DNA of 27,129 nucleotides. It comes from an uncultured Mollicutes bacterium (GTDB lineage: Bacteria > Bacillota_I > Bacilli_A > Acholeplasmatales > Anaeroplasmataceae). Shown here piece after piece: positions 8,434-16,805 of this stretch. The position numbers were made by a program, and so were the translations under genes. Position 1 is the first letter of the stretch; the number at the start of each line of letters is the position of its first letter. The notes beneath the pieces were generated by a model, which was not told where the DNA came from, did not search any database, and saw nothing but the letters and a program-made list of their open reading frames with translations. The stretch lies in assembly GCA_900540705.1 (NCBI GenBank), contig UQGR01000028.1:1-27129 (forward strand), read 5' to 3'.

Positions 8434-9165
8434 ATGGCAAGATATTTATTGGAATTTCAATCAGGTGCATTATATCGGAATACAGAGGTTATTGTTTATA
8501 TTCCGACAATGAATCTACAGGAAACAATTCAAAACAAAAGTAATACGCCGTATCAGGATCAAGTAAAACAGTATCCATTGCTGATTTTATTATCAGGTTT
8601 TGGTTCTGCTAAAACGGCATGGGAGCAGCGGAGCAATATTGAACAGCTTGCAGATCAATACAAGGTCGCCTTATGTATGGTGGGATGTGAAAACAAATGG
8701 TATGTAAACTATTCCCCTGTAGACCGATGGGCAGATTTCATCAATGAGGAGCTACCAGATTTTCTCTATGGAAATTTTACTTCTCTGTCAAAAAATATGC
8801 CAAGATATATTGCAGGGTGTTCTATGGGGGGCTATGGTGCCTTGAGAAATTATTTAGAGCATATGGATTTATATCAGGGGTGCTGTGCCTTGTCACCAGC
8901 AACTAGAGCAGATAATGATTTAGAGCATATTTTAAAGTTAAAAACCTTAAAGGATTTGTTTTTAGAAACTAAAAATATGGAAAAAAATATTTATCTTTCT
9001 ATTGGAAATAAGGATTTCATTTTTGCACAATCGTTAGAGTTTGATGCCTATATTCGAGAAACTACGAAAAATGTAGCCTACAAAGTGGTAGAAGGATATG
9101 GACACACTTGGGATTTATGGAATATAGAGATTACTGAATTTTTCAAAATTAATTTTATGAAATAG
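8434..9165 (+). CDS. Alpha/beta-hydrolase esterase (esterase D / tributyrin esterase-like)
   Basis: A serine esterase of the PF00756 type, 243 residues with no signal peptide, so cytosolic. The nucleophile elbow is GCSMGG (Ser130). The likely acid is Asp194 in SIGNKDF and the base His224 in GYGHTWDLW, the usual placing for this family. An oxyanion-type stretch ILLSGFGSAKTAW (about 51-63) precedes them. Ribosome site AAAGGTGG is 8 nt before the ATG. The gene sits between the transporter and the uronate enzymes, so it probably removes an acyl group (acetyl, feruloyl or similar) from the imported uronide. The family also includes S-formylglutathione hydrolases and antigen-85-like enzymes, so the substrate is not settled. 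Confidence 0.85.
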   Translation: MARYLLEFQSGALYRNTEVIVYIPTMNLQETIQNKSNTPYQDQVKQYPLLILLSGFGSAKTAWEQRSNIEQLADQYKVALCMVGCENKWYVNYSPVDRWADFINEELPDFLYGNFTSLSKNMPRYIAGCSMGGYGALRNYLEHMDLYQGCCALSPATRADNDLEHILKLKTLKDLFLETKNMEKNIYLSIGNKDFIFAQSLEFDAYIRETTKNVAYKVVEGYGHTWDLWNIEITEFFKINFMK

Positions 9166-9176
9166 AGGATAATGAA

Positions 9177-11108
9177 ATGAAACTATTAGAACCAATTCGA
9201 ATTGGCAACATTGAACTAAAGAATAGAGTAATGTTCCCTCCACTGACTACAGGATATGAGGAAAAGGATGGTTCCATTGGGGAACAATCTTTAAATTTTT
9301 ATAAAAGATTAGCTGAAGGAGGTGTTGGCTATATTGTAATAGGCGATGTTGTTCCTATTCCAACCTTTTCTCCAACGCCCAAGCTGTATACGGATGTTCA
9401 TGTAGCTTCCTTCAAACGTTTGGCTGATACTCTTCATAATTATGATTGTAAGCTTGGACTACAGATTTTTCATCCAGAATATGATGCAGAAGCTTTAATG
9501 CAGATGTTTAAGGAAAATAGATCAAGAGAAGAAATTTTTGGGAAACTACATTATGATATGCTTCATTTTATTAATGAGGTAACAGAAGAAAAATTAAAGA
9601 AAATTCTAGAAAAGATAACCGCTTGTATTCATCGTGCTATAGAAGCTGGTGTGGATGTGATTGAAGTACATGGGGATCGTCTTGTAGGTTCCTTGTGTTC
9701 AACGATTTTAAATAAGAGAACCGATTCATATGGAGGTTCCTTTGAAAATAGAATTCGCTTTGCGTTAGAGGTTATAGAAGCCATAAAAAAGGCATCAAAT
9801 CAAATCACAATTGAATATAAGCTCCCTATCGTTACGAAGCGTCCAGATGGTTCGTTCCAAGGAAAAGGTGGTTTAGTATTAGAAGAAGCGATAGAGTTTG
9901 CTAAAATTTTAGAAAGCCATGGTGTTCACGCTTTACACATAGCTCAAGCAAATCATACTGGGAATATGAATGATACAATTCCTGCAATGGGAACGAGAGA
10001 TTATGCATTTATGAAAAAAGAATGTAAGGCGATTAAAGCTGTTGTTTCTATTCCAGTATCTACTGTAGGAAGAATTGTAGATGTAGATATGGCAGAAGAA
10101 TTACTTCAGGAGGGAATCTGTGATTATATAGGATTTGGTCGTCCTCTTCTTGCAGATCCAGATATTGTGAATAAAACAATGAATTCAAAGAAGCATTTAA
10201 TTCGCAAATGTATTATGTGTAATAAAGGCTGTACAGATGCGATTCAAAATAGAAGATTTTTATCCTGTGTCCTAAATGCAGAAAATGGATATGAGTATAA
10301 GAGAATCATCACGCCAGCTTGCGAGGTTCACAAGGTAGCAGTTGTAGGTGCTGGAATTGCAGGGCTTGAGGCTGCTAGAATTGCAATTTTAAAAGGTCAT
10401 AAGGTAACTGTATTTGAAAAAAGCAATGCATTATTTGGACAAATTAACATTGCAGCAGTTCCTCCGAGAAAGGATGAAATGCTACGAATTTGTAATTATT
10501 ATCATGAAATAATAAAAGAGTTAAAGATGGATGTTCATTTGAATGAGGAATTCACTAAAGAAAAGGCAGAGGGCTTTGATGATATTGTGGTTGCAGTCGG
10601 AGCTCAGAATGCCCATCCACCAATTCCAGGAATAGAATATACCATAGACGCTTGGGATGTTCTTGCAGGAAAAGAAGTTCCACATGAGAATATTGTCATT
10701 GCAGGTGGTGGTCTAGTTGGCGTTGAAACATCAGAGTATTTAGCTCAAAAGGGATATCAAATCACAATCCTTGAAATGGCAGATAAAATCGCTAAAGAGG
10801 AATCAAATACAATTTTACCAACAATTTTAGAGGAATTTAAGAAGTATAATGTTAATGTATTAACTCATCATAAAATTATAGAGATTAAAAAGGATGTTGT
10901 AATCTGTGAAGATTTAACATTAAACAAGAGTATAGAAGTTCCTTATGGAGATTGTATTAATGCTTTAGCATCTAAGAAAAACACAATAGATTTAAGTGGT
11001 GTTAAAGCAAATATTGTTTATATTGGAGATTGCCTAGAAGGGGCAAGCTGTAATATTGAAAATGCAACAAAAACGGCATATGATGCAGCAAATCAAATTG
11101 GAATGTAA
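9177..11108 (+). CDS. FadH/old-yellow-enzyme family Fe-S flavoprotein reductase
   Basis: A 643-residue NAD(P)H:flavin oxidoreductase with the 2,4-dienoyl-CoA reductase / enoate reductase architecture. An FMN TIM barrel (about 1-335, with LNKRTDSYGGSFENRIRF at 178-195 and FGRPLLADPD near 320) is followed by a 4Fe-4S cysteine set (C345, C348, C352, C364). Two Rossmann motifs close it: GAGIAG at 391-396 and GGGLVGVE at 510-517, for FAD and NAD(P)H. Relatives reduce activated C=C bonds in dienoyl-CoA, cinnamate, trimethylamine or steroid chemistry. The usual HxGR segment reads FHPEYD here, and the following stretch is divergent, so the substrate is likely not a textbook one. GAGG overlapping the esterase stop acts as ribosome site. 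Its place beside uxuA/uxuB suggests reduction of an unsaturated uronide or its aglycone. Confidence 0.88.
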   Translation: MKLLEPIRIGNIELKNRVMFPPLTTGYEEKDGSIGEQSLNFYKRLAEGGVGYIVIGDVVPIPTFSPTPKLYTDVHVASFKRLADTLHNYDCKLGLQIFHPEYDAEALMQMFKENRSREEIFGKLHYDMLHFINEVTEEKLKKILEKITACIHRAIEAGVDVIEVHGDRLVGSLCSTILNKRTDSYGGSFENRIRFALEVIEAIKKASNQITIEYKLPIVTKRPDGSFQGKGGLVLEEAIEFAKILESHGVHALHIAQANHTGNMNDTIPAMGTRDYAFMKKECKAIKAVVSIPVSTVGRIVDVDMAEELLQEGICDYIGFGRPLLADPDIVNKTMNSKKHLIRKCIMCNKGCTDAIQNRRFLSCVLNAENGYEYKRIITPACEVHKVAVVGAGIAGLEAARIAILKGHKVTVFEKSNALFGQINIAAVPPRKDEMLRICNYYHEIIKELKMDVHLNEEFTKEKAEGFDDIVVAVGAQNAHPPIPGIEYTIDAWDVLAGKEVPHENIVIAGGGLVGVETSEYLAQKGYQITILEMADKIAKEESNTILPTILEEFKKYNVNVLTHHKIIEIKKDVVICEDLTLNKSIEVPYGDCINALASKKNTIDLSGVKANIVYIGDCLEGASCNIENATKTAYDAANQIGM

Positions 11109-11122
11109 GGAGACTGTGTAAA

Positions 11123-12163
11123 ATGAAAATGACTTTTCGTTGGTATGGTTATGACGATAAAAATAAATTGGAATATATAAGACAGATTCCTGGCATGACA
11201 GGCGTTGTTACAGCCCTTTATTCTGTTCCAGTTGGTGAGGTTTGGCCAGAACAGGAGATTAAAGAATTAAAAGAGTATGTTACTTCTTATGGGTTGGAAA
11301 TGGAAGTGATTGAATCAGTTCCAGTTTCTGAGGATATTAAACTAAGAAGAGGAGACTATCAGCGCCATATCAAGAATTTTAAAGAGAATATAAGACTTCT
11401 TTCTAAATATGGAGTAAAGTGCATATGCTATAACTTTATGCCTGTATTTGATTGGACACGAAGCCAACTAAACCATAAGTTAGAAGATGGAAGTGAAGCG
11501 CTAGTTTATTACAAGGAAGATGTAGATAAACTGGATCCAACCAAGTTATCTTTGCCAGGATGGGATTCTTCTTATAAGCCAGAAGAGGTTAAGGAATTGA
11601 TTTCAGCTTATCAAGAACTAAAAGAAGAGGGCTTATGGAACAATCTAAAGCTTTTCTTAGAAGAAATTATTCCTGTTGCAGAAGAATGTGATGTTTTGAT
11701 GGCAATTCATCCAGATGATCCTGCTTGGCCTATTTTTGGCATTCCAAGAATTATTACGTGTGAGGAAAACATTGATCGGTTTTTAAAACTAGTAGATAAT
11801 CACTACAACGGCTTGACTTTATGCTCAGGCTCCTTGGGGACTAGAAAAGAAAATGATATGGTAAAATTAGTTAAAAAATATGTAGCAATGGACCGCATTC
11901 ATTTTGCTCATATTAGGAATATAAAGTTGGTTGGAGAAGAATCTTTTGAGGAATCTGCGCATTATTCAAAATGTGGATCGTTAGATATGGTAGGTATGAT
12001 TAAGGCCTATCATGATGCGGGATATGCCAAATATATTCGTCCAGATCATGGTAGAATGATTTGGGATGAGGATGCCAAACCTGGGTATGGATTATATGAT
12101 AGAGCTTTAGGAGCTATGTATATTACGGCAGTTTGGGAAACATTAGACAAATTAGACAAGTAG
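11123..12163 (+). CDS. uxuA: Mannonate dehydratase
   Basis: Converts D-mannonate to 2-keto-3-deoxy-D-gluconate, a cytosolic Mn/Fe-type TIM-barrel lyase. The 346-residue length is normal for the Gram-positive form. Family landmarks are an N-terminal FRWYG with GMTGVVTALY (about 24-33), and the metal and substrate ligands in AIHPDDP (H196), LCSGSLG (C234), HFAHIRN (H263) and RPDHGR (D308, H309). The start is clear, with GGAG overlapping the stop of the reductase gene. It acts just after UxuB, encoded downstream. The kinase and aldolase that would finish the pathway, and the uronate isomerase that would feed it, are not in this window. Confidence 0.95.
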   Translation: MKMTFRWYGYDDKNKLEYIRQIPGMTGVVTALYSVPVGEVWPEQEIKELKEYVTSYGLEMEVIESVPVSEDIKLRRGDYQRHIKNFKENIRLLSKYGVKCICYNFMPVFDWTRSQLNHKLEDGSEALVYYKEDVDKLDPTKLSLPGWDSSYKPEEVKELISAYQELKEEGLWNNLKLFLEEIIPVAEECDVLMAIHPDDPAWPIFGIPRIITCEENIDRFLKLVDNHYNGLTLCSGSLGTRKENDMVKLVKKYVAMDRIHFAHIRNIKLVGEESFEESAHYSKCGSLDMVGMIKAYHDAGYAKYIRPDHGRMIWDEDAKPGYGLYDRALGAMYITAVWETLDKLDK

Positions 12164-12173
12164 GTGAGCCTAA

Positions 12174-13745
12174 TTGAAATTCAAGTATGAAAATCTTAAA
12201 AAATGGAACAGTGAAATAGTAAATCCAATCTATGATATTCAAAAGATGAAGAAGGAAACCTGCACAAATCCAATTTGGTTACATTTCGGAGCGGGAAATA
12301 TTTTTAGAGGCTATATTGCAAGATTACAAGAGGATCTTTTAAATCAAAATTTAACGGATAAAGGAATTATCGCTGCTGAAACATTTGATGAAGAAATTAT
12401 AGATAGAATTTATGAGCCATATGATAATCTTGTGCTATTAACTACACTTTATGCAGATAAGGCTCCTCACTTTCAAACAATAGCCGCTATTGCAGAAGGA
12501 GTTAAAGCTTCTAACTCCAAAAGATTAGAAGAAATTATCCAAAATCCTAGTCTACAATTGATATCCTTTACGATAACAGAAAAAGGGTATAATTTATACG
12601 CTTTAAATGGAGATTATCTTGATATTGTTAAAGAGGACATAGAAAAAGGACCTTTAAATTCTAAGCATGCAATGAGTATAGTTACAGCTTTGTTATTTAA
12701 AAGATTTTTAAAAGGAGCTCATCCATTAGCAGTTGTGAGTATGGATAATTGTTCTCATAATGGAGAAAAATTAAAAACAGCTGTCCTGACTATTGCAAGG
12801 CAGTGGTATCAAAACAGATATGTTTGTGAAGCATTTATAGATTATTTAGAGGACGAGTCTAAGATAAGCTTCCCTTGGAGTATGATTGATAAAATTACGC
12901 CAAGACCTGCTATGACTGTTGCAGACCACTTACACGATTTGGGATTAGAGGAAATGTCTCCTATTTCTACAGCCAAAAAAACATTTATTGCACCATTTGT
13001 GAATGCAGAAGAATGTGAGTATTTGGTGATAGAGGACTCTTTTCCTAACGGGAGACCACCTCTAGAACAGGTGGGTGTATATTTCACTACTAGAGAAACA
13101 GTCAATCAGGTAGAAACCATGAAGGTGACTACTTGCTTAAATCCTTTGCATACAGCATTGGCAGTTTTTGGTTGTCTGTTAGGATATACCTCCATTGCAG
13201 AAGAGATGGAAAATCCTTTCTTAAAGAGATTGGTTGAAGGCATTGGAAAAGAAGGGATGAAGGTGGTTGTGCATCCTCAAATCATTGATCCTAATAACTT
13301 TTTGAATGAAGTTTTAACAAAGCGTCTTCCTAATAAGTCCATTCCAGATACACCACAAAGGATTGCGACAGACACTTCCCAGAAAATACCTGTAAGATAT
13401 GGGGAAACCATAAAAGCTTATCTTAAAAATCCTAATCTATCCTTAGAAAATTTAAAGTATATTCCATTGGCGATTGCTGGATGGTGTCGTTATCTTTTAG
13501 GTAGAGATGACAAATATGAGAATTTTCAAAGAAGTGCGGATCCTATGCTAGAGGATTTAACTGCTATATTGAAAAATGTCATAGATACTAACGAATATCA
13601 TGGAGAATTAAAATATATTTTAAGTAATGAAAAAATTTTTGGATTAGATATATCTAAAACTCCTTTATATTCTGTCATAGAAAACTATTTTATTCATATG
13701 CTTTCTAAGGGCTCAATTATAAAAGTTCTTAAAGAGAGCCTTTAA
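12174..13745 (+). CDS. uxuB: Fructuronate reductase (mannonate 5-dehydrogenase)
   Basis: A mannitol-dehydrogenase-family polyol/uronate oxidoreductase that reduces D-fructuronate to D-mannonate with NADH, feeding UxuA. The 523-residue length fits. The N-terminal nucleotide-binding motif is HFGAGNIFRG (37-46). Further landmarks are SFTITEKGY (131-139), SMDNCSHNGEKL (189-200) and the catalytic lysine region MKVTTCLNPLHTALAVFG. Altronate oxidoreductase UxaB belongs to the same family, but the adjacent mannonate dehydratase decides for UxuB. It starts at TTG 12174, the only start with a good ribosome site (AGGTGAG, 5-nt spacer, overlapping the uxuA stop). It is the last gene of the operon and is followed by a strong terminator. 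Confidence 0.93.
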   Translation: MKFKYENLKKWNSEIVNPIYDIQKMKKETCTNPIWLHFGAGNIFRGYIARLQEDLLNQNLTDKGIIAAETFDEEIIDRIYEPYDNLVLLTTLYADKAPHFQTIAAIAEGVKASNSKRLEEIIQNPSLQLISFTITEKGYNLYALNGDYLDIVKEDIEKGPLNSKHAMSIVTALLFKRFLKGAHPLAVVSMDNCSHNGEKLKTAVLTIARQWYQNRYVCEAFIDYLEDESKISFPWSMIDKITPRPAMTVADHLHDLGLEEMSPISTAKKTFIAPFVNAEECEYLVIEDSFPNGRPPLEQVGVYFTTRETVNQVETMKVTTCLNPLHTALAVFGCLLGYTSIAEEMENPFLKRLVEGIGKEGMKVVVHPQIIDPNNFLNEVLTKRLPNKSIPDTPQRIATDTSQKIPVRYGETIKAYLKNPNLSLENLKYIPLAIAGWCRYLLGRDDKYENFQRSADPMLEDLTAILKNVIDTNEYHGELKYILSNEKIFGLDISKTPLYSVIENYFIHMLSKGSIIKVLKESL

Positions 13746-13765
13746 GAAACTTCATTTTCCCTTTT

Positions 13766-13799
13766 AAAATAGAAAAGCTTCTTGCTTTTCTATTTTTTT
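13766..13799 (+). terminator. Intrinsic terminator of the uronide operon
   Basis: A 13-bp stem (13766-13778 with 13784-13796, inner pairs TAGAAAAGC/GCTTTTCTA, loop TTCTT) runs directly into a T7 tract. It lies 20 nt after the uxuB stop. Confidence 0.9.
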
Positions 13800-13890
13800 G
13801 TATAAATGATATAAGTTTATGATTTTATGCCATATATTTCAATGAAAATATGGTAAAATATTTTTAAGTCGTAACAAATATTTTTTACAA

Positions 13891-13912
13891 AATGTCGGAT
13901 ATAATTGACATT
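13891..13912. promoter_or_regulatory. Inverted repeat over the -35 of the NatAB-like operon promoter (candidate operator)
   Basis: AATGTC and GACATT are perfect 6-bp half-sites separated by 10 bp, about one helical turn plus the half-site between centres. The right half overlaps the TTGACA -35 box. A repressor bound here would block polymerase. The XRE regulator encoded within the operon is the obvious candidate. Confidence 0.5.
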
Positions 13913-13932
13913 GAAAAAAATTGGAGTATAAT
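13905..13932 (+). promoter_or_regulatory. Near-consensus sigma-A promoter
   Basis: TTGACA at 13905-13910 and TATAAT at 13927-13932 are both perfect, with a 16-bp spacer. The expected start near 13939 leaves a leader of only about a dozen bases before the ATG at 13951, just enough for the GGAGG at 13939-13943. The strong promoter implies that the operon is normally held down by a repressor. Confidence 0.85.
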
Positions 13933-13950
13933 AGCCTTGGAGGTTAACGT

Positions 13951-14583
13951 ATGAAGAGAAAAAGAAAACTAATTATTTTAAATTTAATTTTTCTTTTGGC
14001 AGTATTTCTTTTCACTTTTTGGCTAATTACTAGAGAGACTCAACTGATATTTATATGTTTGGGAGCTGTGTTTGGTTTAATTCTTGTAATTATTGCATCT
14101 GTACTGATAAGAAAAAGAACTTCATTGGTTTGTCATTATGATGAGAGACAATTAAAAAATAGAGGAGATTGCTTTTGTATCGCATTTTTTGTTTTATTGG
14201 GATGCTTATTTGCGGATGGAATGCTACGCTATATTTTGGAATATGAGTGGTCTGATTATTTTGTTGGGGTTTTTACTTGTGCAATTATAGCAATAGGCAC
14301 TTTTGCTGTATTAGCGATTTTGAAAGATGCTTATACAAGCTTAGAGGAAAATAAAATACGTTTTGGGTTATTTTTGTGTTTTATCAGTGTAGTAGACATT
14401 GGTGCTGGAATTTATTCAGGTGTTCAAAATGGTTTTATTGTTGACGGTAAAATGAATTTACCTTTTGTCAATATTCTCGGAGGCTGTATTATCCTCATAA
14501 TTGCGGTAGTTTTGTTTATCAAAGTATGGTGGAATAAGAAAGAGGAATTTAAGAATGAAGAATCTAAAACTGAAATCTGCTAG
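13951..14583 (+). CDS. Polytopic membrane protein with DERQ motif, partner of XRE regulator
   Basis: A 210-residue protein with about six membrane segments (near 7-25, 30-51, 75-93, 103-123, 137-155 and 170-191) and a charged, Lys/Glu-rich C-terminal tail. A cytosolic loop carries CHYDERQLKNRG (about 62-73). The DERQ signature recurs in small Firmicutes membrane proteins encoded next to XRE-type regulators. No enzymatic residues were recognised. GGAGG lies 7 nt before the ATG. Its 3' end overlaps the next gene by 29 nt, so the two are translationally coupled. A role in membrane sensing that controls the XRE protein is plausible but unproven. Confidence 0.85.
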   Translation: MKRKRKLIILNLIFLLAVFLFTFWLITRETQLIFICLGAVFGLILVIIASVLIRKRTSLVCHYDERQLKNRGDCFCIAFFVLLGCLFADGMLRYILEYEWSDYFVGVFTCAIIAIGTFAVLAILKDAYTSLEENKIRFGLFLCFISVVDIGAGIYSGVQNGFIVDGKMNLPFVNILGGCIILIIAVVLFIKVWWNKKEEFKNEESKTEIC

Positions 14584-14806
14584 AGCAGAGCATGATTTAT
14601 CACAAGAAGAGTTAGCAAAGATGGTTGGCGTAACTAGACAAACCATCAATCAAATTGAAAATGGTGAATATAATCCAACCATCAAGCTCTGTATTTCAAT
14701 TTGTTTGGCTTTAGATAAAACGCTAGATGATTTGTTTTGGATCAAGGAGTCAAACCTTTCCTATATGAGTCAAAATCAAGAAATTTTATTAAAGGAGAAA
14801 TTATAA
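14555..14806 (+). CDS. XRE-family HTH regulator (short)
   Basis: An 83-residue DNA-binding protein made almost wholly of a helix-turn-helix: LSQEELAKMVGVTRQTINQIENGEYNPT (about 15-42 in pieces) gives the two core helices and turn, followed by a conserved SICLALDKTLDDLFW region. A short extra tail (60-83) has no recognised motif. The start overlaps the DERQ membrane gene, with GAGG upstream, and its stop TAA overlaps the ATG of the ATPase gene by one base. It probably represses this operon through the inverted repeat at 13891-13912. Confidence 0.92.
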   Translation: MKNLKLKSARAEHDLSQEELAKMVGVTRQTINQIENGEYNPTIKLCISICLALDKTLDDLFWIKESNLSYMSQNQEILLKEKL

Positions 14807-15579
14807 TGGAAGAATTACTTGTAGTAAAAGATTTAAGAAAAACTTTTAAGCTTACTAGTAAGCAAAGAAAAATTAATAAAACAACGGATACGGTTAAAGT
14901 AGCTGTAGATGGGCTTTCCTTTACGGCCTATAAAGGAGAAATTTATGGTTTATTAGGCCCAAATGGAGCAGGAAAAACGACAACCTTAAGAATTATATCC
15001 TCTTTGATTAAAGCAGATGAAGGAGATGCTTTAGTAGATGGTATTAGTGTAGTACAGCACCCAGAGGAGGTAAGAGGAAAAATTGGCTTTTTAACTAGCG
15101 AACTAAAGCTAGAGGATTTCTTTACGCCGAATTATTTATTTGATTATTTTTCTGATTTACATCGGGTTCCAAAGGATGTGGCAAATGAAAGAAAAGAAAA
15201 ACTCTTTTCTAAATTTGGAGTAGAAAGCTTTAGAGAGGTAAAGATTGCAGATTTATCCACAGGAATGAAGCAAAAAATATCATTGATAATTTCTATCGTC
15301 CATGATCCAAACATTATTATCTTTGACGAGCCAACAAATGGACTTGACGTTATTACAGCTAAAGTGGTTACAGATTTCTTGTTATCCTTAAAGGAAGAAG
15401 GAAAAACTGTCATTCTTTCTACTCATATCTTTTCTTTAGTGGAAAAGCTTTGTGACAGGGTGGGAATCATTATAAATGGAAAAATGATTGCCTCTGATAC
15501 GCTTCCTAACCTTGTAGGAGATAAGACATTAGAAGAGGTATTTTTTGAAATATATCACAGAGAAGTTGGTGAAGAATAA
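14806..15579 (+). CDS. ABC exporter ATPase, NatA-like
   Basis: A 257-residue single-domain ABC ATPase of the ABC-2/NatA class. Walker A is GPNGAGKT (51-58), signature LSTGMKQK (150-157), Walker B IIIFDEP (E175), followed by the D-loop NGLD and switch His in STHIFS. A Lys/Thr-rich loop at 15-30 inserts before the usual first strand. The Q-loop position reads FLTSE, without the glutamine, a trait seen in NatA-type proteins. AAAGGAG 8 nt upstream fixes the ATG; a longer in-frame extension upstream lies inside the XRE gene and was discarded. With the next gene it forms an exporter like NatAB (sodium extrusion) or a related drug or peptide exporter. Confidence 0.92.
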   Translation: MEELLVVKDLRKTFKLTSKQRKINKTTDTVKVAVDGLSFTAYKGEIYGLLGPNGAGKTTTLRIISSLIKADEGDALVDGISVVQHPEEVRGKIGFLTSELKLEDFFTPNYLFDYFSDLHRVPKDVANERKEKLFSKFGVESFREVKIADLSTGMKQKISLIISIVHDPNIIIFDEPTNGLDVITAKVVTDFLLSLKEEGKTVILSTHIFSLVEKLCDRVGIIINGKMIASDTLPNLVGDKTLEEVFFEIYHREVGEE

Positions 15580-16745
15580 TGAAAACAATCGGAATTATCT
15601 TAAAAAAGGAATTGAAAAGATATTTTACAGATGTAAGAATGCTTATTGGAATTATACTTCCAGGTATTTTAATTTTCTTACTTTATAGTGTTATGGGGAA
15701 TTTTATGGGAAACCAAAATAATTCTAATATCACAGAATTTACAATTTTTATAGAAAAGGAACCTCAAGAGCTTAAGCCTTTATTTGAATTTAAAGATTTT
15801 AATATTACAATCAATCCAGAATCCTTGGATAAGGATAAAATTTTAGAAAAGGTTCAAAACCAGGAAGTTGATTTATATATCATATACCCTGAAAATTTTT
15901 ATCAGGATATGCTGAATTATACGAGTGCAAGTAGTCAAATGGCTCCTAATATAGAAATATATTATAATAGTGCTTCAGAGGCTTCTACTAAAATATTTGG
16001 AATATATAGTGGTGCTTTAAATTTATTTGAATCCACCTTATCAAATAAATTTGATATCAATAACGGAGATGCAATGTATGATCTTGCTAAGGAAGAGGAT
16101 ATAACAGTGCGTATCTTTACGATGATGCTACCATTCTTATTAATTACTTTCCTATTCTCAGGGGCAATGGGGATTTGCTCTGAAGCAATTGCTGGCGAGA
16201 AGGAAAGAGGTACAATTGCTACCTTACTAGTAACTCCAGCGAAAAGAAGTCATATAGCAATTGGTAAGGTTACAGCCTTAGGAATTACGGCCTTGGCGTC
16301 CTCTATTGTAAGCTTTATAGGATTAATTGCCTCTCTTCCAAGACTAGTTGGAACTGATTTGTCCCTAGCTGCCTATGATTTTACAACCATCCTTATGCTA
16401 CTATTAGTGATTGTTTTAACCGTGTTATTTTTTACAGTTGTCCTTACAATGGTTTCTACCTTTGCTAAGAGCGTGAAGGAGGCTTCTAGTTTATCTATTC
16501 CAGTTATGATTATTGTCATGCTTTTGGGAGCTACTAGCTTTATGGGAACTACTGCTCAGACGAATCCATTTTTATATTTAATCCCTGTATATGGAGCAAT
16601 CCAAAGCTTAACAGGGATATTGAGTATGACGATTAATCCAATATGCTTCACATTGTTTGTAGTATCTACTGTGCTTTATGTTGGATTGGGTGTGTTTGCG
16701 TTGACGAAAATGTTTAATAGTGAACGAATTATTTTTAATAAGTAA
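15579..16745 (+). CDS. ABC-2 type exporter permease, NatB-like
   Basis: A 388-residue ABC-2 permease. One membrane segment at about 21-40 is followed by an extracytoplasmic domain (about 41-170, polar, with several Asn/Gln clusters), then five to six hydrophobic segments from about 175 to the C-terminus. The cytosolic coupling motif AGEKERGTIATLLVTPAKRS, close to the typical GEKERGTLETLL of NatB proteins, sits after the second membrane segment. Its ATG overlaps the ATPase stop by one base (TAATG). It should dimerise and work with the upstream ATPase. The exported substrate is unknown. A bidirectional terminator follows. Confidence 0.9.
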   Translation: MKTIGIILKKELKRYFTDVRMLIGIILPGILIFLLYSVMGNFMGNQNNSNITEFTIFIEKEPQELKPLFEFKDFNITINPESLDKDKILEKVQNQEVDLYIIYPENFYQDMLNYTSASSQMAPNIEIYYNSASEASTKIFGIYSGALNLFESTLSNKFDINNGDAMYDLAKEEDITVRIFTMMLPFLLITFLFSGAMGICSEAIAGEKERGTIATLLVTPAKRSHIAIGKVTALGITALASSIVSFIGLIASLPRLVGTDLSLAAYDFTTILMLLLVIVLTVLFFTVVLTMVSTFAKSVKEASSLSIPVMIIVMLLGATSFMGTTAQTNPFLYLIPVYGAIQSLTGILSMTINPICFTLFVVSTVLYVGLGVFALTKMFNSERIIFNK

Positions 16746-16753
16746 AAAAATTG

Positions 16754-16776
16754 ATGCCCCTTTTGGGGCATTTTTT
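16754..16776. terminator. Bidirectional intrinsic terminator
   Basis: ATGCCCC-TTTT-GGGGCAT is a perfect 7-bp G+C-rich stem, with T6 on the right and an A-rich run on the left. It can end both the NatAB-like operon (plus) and the converging membrane gene at 16806-17375 (minus). Confidence 0.9.
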
Positions 16777-16805
16777 GATAGGGTTAATTTGTAAATATTT
16801 TATAT

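Noticed and set aside
14737..14805. In-frame extension of the NatA-like ATPase upstream of 14806
   Set aside because: It lies inside the XRE gene; AAAGGAG and family alignment place the start at ATG 14806.
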